A stretch of DNA of 37,704 nucleotides from assembly GCA_039679645.1 (NCBI GenBank), contig JBDKUO010000058.1, positions 1 through 37,704 of the forward strand, written 5' to 3'. This DNA comes from Armatimonadota bacterium (lineage in GTDB: Bacteria; Armatimonadota; UBA5829). The notes below the pieces were generated by a model that saw nothing but the letters and a program-made list of their open reading frames with translations, ran no database searches and was not told where the DNA came from. This document shows, piece after piece, positions 15,753 to 22,733 of the stretch (the stretch's first letter is position 1; the number at the start of each line of letters is the position of its first letter). Position numbers and translations under genes: made by a program.

Positions 15753-16208
15753 TCACTTTATGTTCTGACCCGAAGCAATTTCCATTACATGTGTCCAAGG
15801 CTTATCAGAGGCGGTGCGAAATTCCAAGTGCCCGATCTTTGTGTGCAAGTATGACACGCGCATCTGGTAGTTTTGACGCTCAGCCCGCACTGACCATATC
15901 TGCTCTATCCAACCATTGGCAGGCACCCTGGTCGATATCATCGACAAGTCTTTTGCTCGACCAAACTGCGTGTTGAGCGCTTTGCTTGTTGCCGGCACCC
16001 AGTTTACACACCTTCGTTGTAGACCATCATAACACTGACTCTGGATCGGTCCCAGATTGTTATCGTCCAAGGCATCAATTAAAGCTTGCGCGGCTGCCAT
16101 ATCGGAACTGCTCGCCTTACCCGCTCCACTGCGTCGATTGCCGCAACCACATATATGCACAGACACTAAAATTACAGCCAGAATTGCAACCGATCTTCTA
16201 AGAGACAT
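15753..16208 (-). CDS. Putative lipoprotein of unknown function
   Basis: The 151-aa product begins MSLRRSVAILAVILVSV and has a lipobox ICGC with the modified cysteine at residue 22. Beyond it is a Ser/Gly linker and a domain (AAAQALIDALDDNNLGPIQSQCYDG...WIEQIWSVRAERQNYQMRVSYL) reminiscent of small NTF2-like or DUF4019-type domains; no family can be assigned with confidence. The start is chosen for AGGGG about eight bases upstream; in-frame upstream ATGs would spoil the signal peptide. It is the third gene of the arsR-sdpI transcript, 46 bases after sdpI. No terminator is obvious downstream. Confidence 0.65.
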   Translation of the reverse strand: MSLRRSVAILAVILVSVHICGCGNRRSGAGKASSSDMAAAQALIDALDDNNLGPIQSQCYDGLQRRCVNWVPATSKALNTQFGRAKDLSMISTRVPANGWIEQIWSVRAERQNYQMRVSYLHTKIGHLEFRTASDKPWTHVMEIASGQNIK

Positions 16209-16254
16209 ATCTTTCCCCTTTCTTGTCATCGTCAGCTTCATCATCAGCTCGAAA

Positions 16255-16923
16255 TCACATAGACAATGATGAGCGGCCCGAATCACCTTTCCAGATCACA
16301 TATGAGTATATAAACAGAAAGATAACATAAGGTAGCCCCATGCCAACAATCACATGAATCAGAGCCATGGAATCAAGCAAAAAAGCGCATACCAGGATCA
16401 CCAAACCATATAGAACAGTCAGCTTACCGCCTATGCGGTGTGTCTTGTTCCACGAAAGCTCGCTTGAGAGAGTCCAGGGCGTCCGAATACCAGATATTCG
16501 GTTACGTCGCAACTTTGGAAAATAGTTGCCGACCACAATGAGAAGCAATCCGAACGTCCCCCATATAATCGCATTCATATCCGCCTTGCGACCAAGGGCA
16601 GTCCATACAGTCAAACCCTGCAATACAACGAATGGCGTCATGGCTGCAACCCACAAGACTGTTACAACTGAAGAGAGATTCTCGATCCTGGCAAGTAGAA
16701 CAAGGATTCCCGCCAAGATCAAAGCAAATATAGGCAGCCCCAAGAGGCCAACCGCTTTACTCGAATATCCGTCAGGTTGGCCCATATGATTTGTGTGTGT
16801 AACAATCCTCTGCCCATCTGGAATCATTATCCAACCAACCACAGTAATAACCAGCATTACAAAAAGAATGTAGGCGCTTGCCACGAGTACCCGCTTCACG
16901 CCGGATGCTGCTTCGTTTTCCAT
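16255..16923 (-). CDS. SdpI-family membrane protein (immunity-like)
   Basis: The 222-aa protein has about six predicted membrane spans. It carries the family signature GNYFPKLRRNRISGIRTPWT, then LSSELSWNKTHRIGGKL. SdpI of Bacillus protects against the SDP toxin and sequesters its repressor SdpR at the membrane. The N-terminal part resembles the DUF1648 region found in larger SdpI homologues. ATG with GGAGGGG about seven bases upstream; the gene overlaps the 3' end of the arsR-type gene by 28 bases, as in sdpRI. No SDP toxin precursor (sdpC-like) gene is visible in the window. A peptide-toxin resistance role is inferred from family and context only. Confidence 0.85.
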   Translation of the reverse strand: MENEAASGVKRVLVASAYILFVMLVITVVGWIMIPDGQRIVTHTNHMGQPDGYSSKAVGLLGLPIFALILAGILVLLARIENLSSVVTVLWVAAMTPFVVLQGLTVWTALGRKADMNAIIWGTFGLLLIVVGNYFPKLRRNRISGIRTPWTLSSELSWNKTHRIGGKLTVLYGLVILVCAFLLDSMALIHVIVGMGLPYVIFLFIYSYVIWKGDSGRSSLSM

Positions 16924-17243
16924 TGCCTTGCCCCTCCACTGTTTGCATCAGATTTGACTTCGATTTTGCCCTTACTATCCCGCTTCAATAGATCAAATGT
17001 ATCCAGCAGGGTGACCAGTGCATCCTCCAGCACAGATACATTCAGATGGTAGGTTATAGTCGTGCGGACTTTATCGCCATAGATCAAATCAGCTTCTTTG
17101 AGGATGGCGAAATGCCTTGAGAGCGTGGGTTTTGTGATATCGAAGTGCTCGGCTATCTCGCCTGCAGTCATATCACGCTCTCGCAGCATCTGCAAAATTT
17201 TCCTCCTTGTTGGGTCCGAAAGCGCTTTGTATACGTTGCTCAT
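16896..17243 (-). CDS. ArsR-family autorepressor (SdpR-like)
   Basis: The 115-aa winged-helix protein begins VYKALSDPTRRKILQMLRE, with the recognition helix in ITKPTLSRHFAILKEADLI. There is no CxC metal site, which fits SdpR rather than metal-sensing ArsR members. The C-terminal tail KGKIEVKSDANSGGARQWK is short and polar. ATG follows AGGTG by five bases. It is divergent from nothing and is co-transcribed with the SdpI-like gene. A consensus promoter and inverted repeat lie directly upstream (17260-17306), so autorepression relieved by the membrane partner is the expected regulation by analogy with sdpRI. Confidence 0.88.
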   Translation of the reverse strand: MSNVYKALSDPTRRKILQMLRERDMTAGEIAEHFDITKPTLSRHFAILKEADLIYGDKVRTTITYHLNVSVLEDALVTLLDTFDLLKRDSKGKIEVKSDANSGGARQWKTKQHPA

Positions 17244-17259
17244 GTTGCACCTGTTTGTT

Positions 17260-17306
17260 ATTTAGTCTAACATCTAAATTATATAGTAACAAAGTTTGGT
17301 TGTCAA
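17260..17306 (-). promoter_or_regulatory. Promoter and candidate operator of the arsR-sdpI operon
   Basis: On the minus strand TTGACA (complement of 17301-17306) and TATAAT (complement of 17278-17283) are 17 bases apart, a consensus promoter. An inverted repeat ATTTAG (17260-17265)-N8-CTAAAT (17274-17279) overlaps the end of the -10 and the start site, the position expected for an autorepressor. Confidence 0.8.
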
Positions 17307-17360
17307 GTGGTTAGTCAGGAAAATCCGCATCAAAATTGTTATGCGTCTAGACCCACACAT

Positions 17361-17394
17361 AAAAAATCCCTCCAGGTATAGACACTGGAGGGAT
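17361..17394 (-). terminator. Rho-independent terminator of groESL
   Basis: On the minus strand ATCCCTCCAG pairs with CTGGAGGGAT (complement of 17385-17394 and 17366-17375, 9-nt loop), followed by TTTTTA. It lies about 30 bases after groEL. Confidence 0.9.
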
Positions 17395-17422
17395 ATAACA
17401 CACATCTGATTTAGTGCGTGCT

Positions 17423-19075
17423 TTACATCATTCCCATTCCGGGCATGCCGCCCATTCCCGGCATACCGCCGCCGCCCGGCATTGCGGGAGCAGCGCCCTT
17501 GGGTTCGGGCTTCTCGGTGATCACGGCCTCGGTAGTCAGTAGCAGCGAGGCTATGCTGGAAGCGTTCTCAATGGCTGTCCGAGTGACCTTCGCAGGGTCA
17601 ACGATTCCGGCCTTGATCATGTCCTCATACTCGCCTGTCACTGCATTGTAGCCGACTCCGGGCTTCGCGGCCTTTATCTTCTGAACAATAACCGAACCCT
17701 CAGCGCCTGCATTGGCTGCAATGCGCCTTGTCGGCTCTTCAAGTGCCTTGCGGATGATCTTCACGCCGACAGCCTCATCGCCCTCGACCTTGAGCTTATC
17801 AAGCGCAGGGATAAGATTAATCAGTGTGGTGCCGCCGCCGGGGACAATTCCCTCTTCGACTGCCGCGCGAGTCGCTGATAGCGCATCCTCGATACGAGCT
17901 TTCTTCTCTTTCAGCTCAGTCTCGGTCGCAGCGCCGACTCTCACCACCGCAACACCGCCTGAGAGCTTAGCAAGCCTCTCCTGGAGCTTCTCACGGTCAT
18001 AGTTGGAGTCTGTCTTCTCGATCTCAGCCTTAATTTGCGCGATCCGGCCCTTGACTGCGTCATGGCTGCCCTTGCCCTCAACGATAGTCGTCTTATCTTT
18101 AGTGATATGGACCTTTGCAGCCTGCCCAAGCATAGAGAGATCGACGTTTTCGAGCTTAATTCCAAGGTCCTCAGTGATGAAAGTACCCCCGGTGAGGATC
18201 GCGATATCGCCCATCATAGCCTTGCGCCTGTCGCCAAAGCCCGGAGCTTTTACCGCAGCTACATTAAGCGTGCCTCTGAGCTTGTTGACTACCAGAGTCG
18301 CCAGCGCTTCTCCCTCAAGGTCCTCAGCAATGATCACGAGCGGCTTGCCCATCTGTACCACTTTTTCAAGGATCGGAACGATATCAGCAATGGCTGATAT
18401 CTTCTTCTCGTAGAGCAGGATCATCGGCTCTTCGTAGACGGCCTCCATGCGCTCTGCATCAGTGACCATATACGGCGAGATGTAGCCCTTGTCGAACTGC
18501 ATTCCCTCGACCCACTCAAGCACCGTATCTGTGCTCTTGGACTCCTCGACCGTGATTACGCCGTCCTTGCCGACCTTCTCCATCGCGTCAGCAACTATCT
18601 CACCGATAGTAGCGTCATTGGCTGAAATGCTTGCAACCTGTGTGATCGCAGATTTATCCTCAACCGGAATACTGATCTTTTTGATCTCATCGACCGCGAC
18701 CGCCACGGCCTTCTCGATACCACGCTTGAGCGCCATCGGGTTTGCGCCCGCCGCGACGTTCATAAACCCTTCGTGGGCTATAGACTGAGCGAGAACTGTC
18801 GCAGTAGTGGTTCCGTCACCGGCCACATCATTTGTCTTGGATGCGACCTCTCGAACGAGCTGCGCGCCCACGTTCTCGAACCTGTTTTCTACTTCGATCT
18901 CTTTTGCGATGGTGACACCATCATTAATAATACTGGGACTACCGAACTTCTTTTCGATCATTGCATACCGGCCTCGAGGACCGAGCGTGCCGCCCACGGC
19001 GTCCGCAAGCGCATTAATACCGCGCTCCATGGCGCGTCTTGCTTCTTCACTGAATTTGAGTTCTTTTGCTGCCAT
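17423..19075 (-). CDS. groEL: Chaperonin GroEL (HSP60)
   Basis: The 550-aa chaperonin subunit forms double heptameric rings with GroES and folds proteins using ATP. Key segments are [14 protein letters not shown] in the ATP site, [13 protein letters not shown], and the C-terminal GGMPGM-type repeats ending GMM. The ATG at 19073-19075 ([14 protein letters not shown]) is preferred: GGGAG lies about nine bases upstream and homologues start there. An in-frame extension to 19126 is disregarded. The gene follows groES by 19 bases in one CIRCE-controlled operon. Confidence 0.98.
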   Translation of the reverse strand: MAAKELKFSEEARRAMERGINALADAVGGTLGPRGRYAMIEKKFGSPSIINDGVTIAKEIEVENRFENVGAQLVREVASKTNDVAGDGTTTATVLAQSIAHEGFMNVAAGANPMALKRGIEKAVAVAVDEIKKISIPVEDKSAITQVASISANDATIGEIVADAMEKVGKDGVITVEESKSTDTVLEWVEGMQFDKGYISPYMVTDAERMEAVYEEPMILLYEKKISAIADIVPILEKVVQMGKPLVIIAEDLEGEALATLVVNKLRGTLNVAAVKAPGFGDRRKAMMGDIAILTGGTFITEDLGIKLENVDLSMLGQAAKVHITKDKTTIVEGKGSHDAVKGRIAQIKAEIEKTDSNYDREKLQERLAKLSGGVAVVRVGAATETELKEKKARIEDALSATRAAVEEGIVPGGGTTLINLIPALDKLKVEGDEAVGVKIIRKALEEPTRRIAANAGAEGSVIVQKIKAAKPGVGYNAVTGEYEDMIKAGIVDPAKVTRTAIENASSIASLLLTTEAVITEKPEPKGAAPAMPGGGGMPGMGGMPGMGMM

Positions 19076-19094
19076 ATACTCACTCCCCCCCTGA

Positions 19095-19388
19095 TTATTT
19101 CTTGCCTTCCATAATAGCCAGCACATCTTCCTGTCGGAGAATGACGTACTCCTCGCCGCCTACCTTGACCTCTGTCCCGGCATATTTGCCATAGATGATC
19201 TTTTCGCCGACCTTTACATCCATCGGCGCAATCTTGCCCGATTCGAGCTGAGTTCCCGGTCCCACCGCGATAACTTCAGCTTCCTGCGGCTTCTCTTTCG
19301 CGCTGTCCGGCAGCACGATTCCGCCCGCCGTCACAGTCTCAGCGGCAAGAGCCTTTGCAATAATCCTGTCCCCTAAAGGCTTAAGCAT
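19095..19388 (-). CDS. groES: Co-chaperonin GroES (HSP10)
   Basis: This 97-aa lid protein of the GroEL cage has the typical [21 protein letters not shown] start, the mobile loop [13 protein letters not shown] and the end [20 protein letters not shown] follows AAGGGG by nine bases. It is first in the groESL operon, with a CIRCE element 64 bases upstream, so heat induction through HrcA is inferred. Confidence 0.98.
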   Translation of the reverse strand: MLKPLGDRIIAKALAAETVTAGGIVLPDSAKEKPQEAEVIAVGPGTQLESGKIAPMDVKVGEKIIYGKYAGTEVKVGGEEYVILRQEDVLAIMEGKK

Positions 19389-19403
19389 TTACACATACCC
19401 CTT

Positions 19404-19440
19404 CCAATGATTTAGTATTGAGTATTTTAGATTGATTATT
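19404..19440 (-). repeat. AT-rich heptad-type repeat in the groES leader
   Basis: Read on the minus strand this stretch contains AATCAATCTAAAATACTC followed by AATACTAAATCAT. It resembles the sequence at 14001-14032 and, more loosely, 26826-26850. Units AATACTC and AATACTA are consecutive 7-mers. Confidence 0.5.
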
Positions 19441-19451
19441 TGCTCATGTAT

Positions 19452-19478
19452 TTAGCACTCAGTGCTCCCGAGTGCCAA
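19452..19478 (-). promoter_or_regulatory. CIRCE operator (HrcA site) of groESL
   Basis: TTAGCACTC (19452-19460)-N9-GAGTGCCAA (19470-19478) matches the CIRCE consensus TTAGCACTC-N9-GAGTGCTAA with one mismatch. HrcA repression of groESL is inferred; hrcA itself is not in the window. A TTGGCA within it may double as a -35, but no good -10 is certain. Confidence 0.95.
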
Positions 19479-19563
19479 CTATGCATTTTACTAGCTTTGA
19501 TGGCAGTCGTCAATAGCGGATTTGAAAAGAAGTTATAGATCGGGGCTAAATTGAATGTAAAAC

Positions 19564-19704
19564 TCACGAAGCCCCGTGCAGCCGCTTCGGAGCATCATTG
19601 CGAGAGGAAGGAATTACAGATAAAAAAACAGCCAACACGAACTCTTCATGCTCAGAAGTCTGAATTTCAAGCTCAGTTCGTTTTGGCTGTGTGGTGATAA
19701 TCAC
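19564..19704 (-). CDS. Small ORF overlapping the preceding small ORF (downstream part)
   Basis: A 46-codon frame starts at GTG (19702-19704) inside the stop of the upstream small ORF (GTGA overlap). Its product is MIITTQPKRTELEIQTSEHE followed by EFVLAVFLSVIPSS and a short basic tail. No Shine-Dalgarno of its own is clear, so it would depend on reinitiation. Alternatively the two pieces are one gene of about 86 codons, split by a -1 shift at the GAG/GTG junction. The frame also runs further upstream to an ATG at 19758 without a ribosome site. No family is recognised. Confidence 0.3.
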   Translation of the reverse strand: MIITTQPKRTELEIQTSEHEEFVLAVFLSVIPSSRNDAPKRLHGAS

Positions 19705-19823
19705 TCGTAATTGCCCGTATCCCAAACGGATGAGAGAGTCTTTGCCATTTGGGTCCATGCAGTCGGTATTCCAGGATTGCCGCTCTTCTTGGCACGGTTA
19801 ACTCTAATCCTCACTTTTATCAT
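19701..19823 (-). CDS. Small hypothetical protein, 40 aa
   Basis: The ATG at 19821-19823 has an excellent ribosome site, GGAGG (complement of 19831-19835) seven bases upstream, the best argument that this short frame is translated. The product starts MIKVRIRVNRAKKSGNPGIP and ends SSVWDTGNYE; it is basic and has no signal peptide or membrane span. Its stop overlaps the next frame (see the downstream ORF). It lies alone between groESL and the divergent folP. No convincing promoter was found. No family is recognised. Confidence 0.45.
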   Translation of the reverse strand: MIKVRIRVNRAKKSGNPGIPTAWTQMAKTLSSVWDTGNYE

Positions 19824-19933
19824 ATCTTTTCCTCCAACCTATCTTATATTATGCAAAGCGCGTGCCATGGGCGCAGGCACAAATAGCAGGAATGCTGCTT
19901 CAATATGCCGAATGGTATTTTGAGGTGGTGACA

Positions 19934-21163
19934 ATGGCTCATAACGCGCGAGTTCTATGCCCGGCAAATGACGCAGAAATCGGCCGGGAGATCAGACTGG
20001 TAGGAGCAGAGGAAGCCGGTATTCGACATATGCTGCCCAAAGCGCAGCACTATCTGGTAAAACTTGAGAATGTGCGATGCCCTATCGCGCATATCCTCAA
20101 GGAAGCGTTTCTATCCGCTGGAGGAGATGCCGCCGTCAACAAAGATGTCATCGTAGCAAAAGTCACTAATACCGACATGGTCCTGATGGGCACGCGCAAA
20201 CAGTTTCAATATGTGCTGCGCTCACTTCTGGAACAGGGGTTCGGGTGCAAAGAACTTGCCGCCGAGATAGAGTCTGCTATAAGGCATTTCGACTCTCTGC
20301 CGATAGTCCCCACATCTGCACTCGCATTGGACGCGAAACTCGCTGACATGTTCGCCAAGATCGGCTCTCAAACGCTGGTTATGGGGATACTCAATGTTAC
20401 CCCCGATTCGTTTTCGGACGGTGGACGGTTTACAGACGTAGAGACCGCAGTAGATGCTGCAGTGAAGATGGTCGAGGACGGCGCGGATATTATCGACATC
20501 GGCGGAGAGTCCACCCGCCCCGGATCGGATATAGTGCCTGCTGATGAGGAGATCAGACGCGTTGCACCGGTGATCAGCAAACTGGCCTGCAGGATAAACG
20601 TTCCAATTTCGATAGACACATACAAGTCCGAAACAGCCGGGGCTGCGCTTGATGCAGGAGCGTTGATAGTCAACGACATCAGCGCCGGTACGTTTGACTC
20701 CAATATGCCTTTGCTGCTTTCCGAAAAGAAATGCGCAGTTGTTATCCAGCACATCAAAGGTTCGCCCAAGAACATGCAGATAAATCCGCAATATGATGAT
20801 CTGCTGGGCGAGATCAGCGGCTTTCTGCGAGATAGAGTAAAAGCGCTGACCGAGGCAGGAGTAGATGAGCAACTGATCATAATCGACCCAGGGATAGGTT
20901 TCGGCAAAAGTGTTGAACATAATCTCGAACTTATGCGCAGGCTCCGCGAGCTGAAATCCATAGGCAGGCCGATATTGATAGGCACATCACGCAAGTCTAC
21001 AATCGGTAAAGTGCTGGGAGACCTACCGCCTACTGACCGCGTCGAAGGCACTGCAGCAACTGTCGCTATCTCTATTGCCAATGGTGCGGATATTGTGAGG
21101 GTGCACGATGTCAGGGAGATGGCTCGGGTGGCGAGGATGTCTGATGCGATAGTGAGGAAGTGA
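19934..21163 (+). CDS. folP: Dihydropteroate synthase with N-terminal extension
   Basis: FolP joins para-aminobenzoate to dihydropterin pyrophosphate in folate synthesis and is the sulfonamide target. The 409-aa protein carries every core motif: GILNVTPDSFSDGGR, DIIDIGGESTRPGS, ISIDTYKSETA, VNDISAG, DPGIGFGKS, GTSRKSTIG and RVHDV. The core alone is about 270 residues. The first ~140 residues (AEEAGIRHMLPKAQHYLVKL... and ...LLEQGFGCKELAAEIESAIR) form an extra domain also seen in some bacterial DHPS of unknown role. ATG is preferred for AGGTGG about seven bases upstream; an in-frame extension to 19862 is unsupported. It is a plus-strand single gene, with no other folate genes nearby. Confidence 0.93.
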   Translation: MAHNARVLCPANDAEIGREIRLVGAEEAGIRHMLPKAQHYLVKLENVRCPIAHILKEAFLSAGGDAAVNKDVIVAKVTNTDMVLMGTRKQFQYVLRSLLEQGFGCKELAAEIESAIRHFDSLPIVPTSALALDAKLADMFAKIGSQTLVMGILNVTPDSFSDGGRFTDVETAVDAAVKMVEDGADIIDIGGESTRPGSDIVPADEEIRRVAPVISKLACRINVPISIDTYKSETAGAALDAGALIVNDISAGTFDSNMPLLLSEKKCAVVIQHIKGSPKNMQINPQYDDLLGEISGFLRDRVKALTEAGVDEQLIIIDPGIGFGKSVEHNLELMRRLRELKSIGRPILIGTSRKSTIGKVLGDLPPTDRVEGTAATVAISIANGADIVRVHDVREMARVARMSDAIVRK

Positions 21164-21295
21164 CCTAGACTAGATGATTTGACGGATGTTGCTTTATTAA
21201 ACCATAACTCAGGGGAGAACACGATCTGTCTTTCTAACTCTTGCTATGGCTCAAATAGCCCAGGTTTTGCACGTTCCGGCAGGCTACCGCATGTG

Positions 21296-21889
21296 TTACT
21301 GAGAGTCAGACCCGGAAGCATCTCCGCCTATACAATTAATCCCATCTATAGTGAGTTTATTGCAATCAAAATTCCACTCACCCGACCCGCTTTTTTCCAT
21401 CTCGGCATAATACTGGCTGCGTACCATAGCGCCGAATGAGTTTTGAGAATCGACGTAGGAAGAAATGTAAAACCTAGAACCGCTACGGGTTATGCTTGCA
21501 TCTAACCAAAGAGGATATTTTGCAGTAGAAGGACATTTCAAGAACTTTTCAACATAGTTTTGAGAGGCTATGTATGCATGGTGTTCTACGTCCTCTTCCT
21601 TGTCTTCGGGCGTAGACTCACAGAGAGACTCGCACCCTCTAACCACAAAGATTGAAAAGAGCACAATCAGCACAAGGAAGGCGCAGCAACAACCCGTGTT
21701 ATCGGTTTTCTGCTGCACCGGCGCGGGAGGGCTATCTTGCTTTTCAGCTTCGGTGTTGTCCTCTTCAGGCTGATCGGGCTTATCTTCAATTTGTGCATCG
21801 ATTCCACTTTTTGCCGTTCCGCATTTGTAACACTTTTCGAGGTTATCTGGGTTGTGCGGATATCCACAAGACGAACACTGCCAACTCAT
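21296..21889 (-). CDS. Zinc-finger membrane protein, unknown function
   Basis: The 197-aa protein starts with a RanBP2/zinc-ribbon motif, W-x-C-x2-C-x11-C-x2-C at residues 3-23. An acidic, Pro/Gln-rich linker (about 25-65) precedes one membrane span (about 68-84, FLVLIVLFSIFVV) flanked by CCC. The outer domain includes SQNYVEKFLKCPSTAKYP and SYVDSQNSFGAMVRSQY, which resembles a small domain found after zinc ribbons and membrane anchors in other bacteria. ATG with GGAGG five bases upstream; in-frame codons to 21922 are disregarded. It is monocistronic. Function is unknown. The 21164-21295 gap holds nothing clear. Confidence 0.75.
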   Translation of the reverse strand: MSWQCSSCGYPHNPDNLEKCYKCGTAKSGIDAQIEDKPDQPEEDNTEAEKQDSPPAPVQQKTDNTGCCCAFLVLIVLFSIFVVRGCESLCESTPEDKEEDVEHHAYIASQNYVEKFLKCPSTAKYPLWLDASITRSGSRFYISSYVDSQNSFGAMVRSQYYAEMEKSGSGEWNFDCNKLTIDGINCIGGDASGSDSQ

Positions 21890-22073
21890 AGCGTCCTCCG
21901 TTTTCTGTTGGCCAGCTATCACATTATATCATGAGCTTGGCTGATTTGCTTACACAATACACAGGTAATATCAATGCGATGACTTTTTCGCGGTATCAAA
22001 TGAACATCCCGACTAGCATTATGTCCTATAACCCATTCGATCACTATTACAGGCTTAAGTATCATTTTTAGTC

Positions 22074-22733
22074 TCAGTAAAACCAATCATTCAACTGCTC
22101 CGCCACAGCGCAGAACGTAGACTCCATAGTAAATATATCGCTGTGGAGGGCATTTTCTATCTCTATTTTAGGCGAATCCAGAGACCGGCAGAATGCAGAA
22201 ATTTCAGGCAGATCCCTTGACCCGAACAACACCAGACTCTTTTTGTCATTGTCCGGTTGCCATGCAGGGATATCCTTCAGAACGCACCTGAGCATGCTCA
22301 TAGAACCATTCATTACACGATAACTGCGTGTAGCTTTGAGCACTTTATAAGTCTGATCTCTAAACGAATCACATGCAGCGGGTGAGATACCTATGGCATA
22401 ATCCGCTGAGCTTATGAGCGCCAGCCTGCCGCCAAGTGAATGACCCACAGCCGCAACTTTTCCAAATGTCCGGCAGTACGCTATCGCAGCTTCTATGTCG
22501 TCAAGAATCCTGTCACCGAACGTGTTGAGGTTCTCGCCATGCCCGCTCAGGTCAATTGCACAGGTTCTAAGGCCAATCTCGGCAATCCTCCAGGCAATGC
22601 CCAGTATTTCTTCCTTGCACCCGCCATATCCATGCACAAGCACAACGCTTCCCGATTGATACTCGGGTGCAATAAAAACAGCTGGGATATATGCTCCATC
22701 CGCTGCAGGTATGTGTATTCTTTCTATGTTCAT
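22074..22733 (-). CDS. Alpha/beta hydrolase
   Basis: This 219-aa serine hydrolase has an oxyanion segment LVHGYGGCKEE near residue 33 and the nucleophile elbow GHSLGG near residue 97, with a late ALHSDIF histidine completing a triad. Residues ACAIDLSGHG-like (RTCAIDLSGHGEN) follow the peptidase S9/dienelactone-hydrolase pattern. Substrate is unknown. Its ATG overlaps the stop of the upstream MFS gene (ATGA), so the two are translationally coupled. It is the last gene in the long nusA transcript or a shorter sub-operon. Confidence 0.85.
   Translation of the reverse strand: MNIERIHIPAADGAYIPAVFIAPEYQSGSVVLVHGYGGCKEEILGIAWRIAEIGLRTCAIDLSGHGENLNTFGDRILDDIEAAIAYCRTFGKVAAVGHSLGGRLALISSADYAIGISPAACDSFRDQTYKVLKATRSYRVMNGSMSMLRCVLKDIPAWQPDNDKKSLVLFGSRDLPEISAFCRSLDSPKIEIENALHSDIFTMESTFCAVAEQLNDWFY

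Noticed and set aside
19711-19923. 70-codon plus-strand ORF before folP
   Set aside because: No ribosome site; the minus-strand small ORF in the same place has a strong one.
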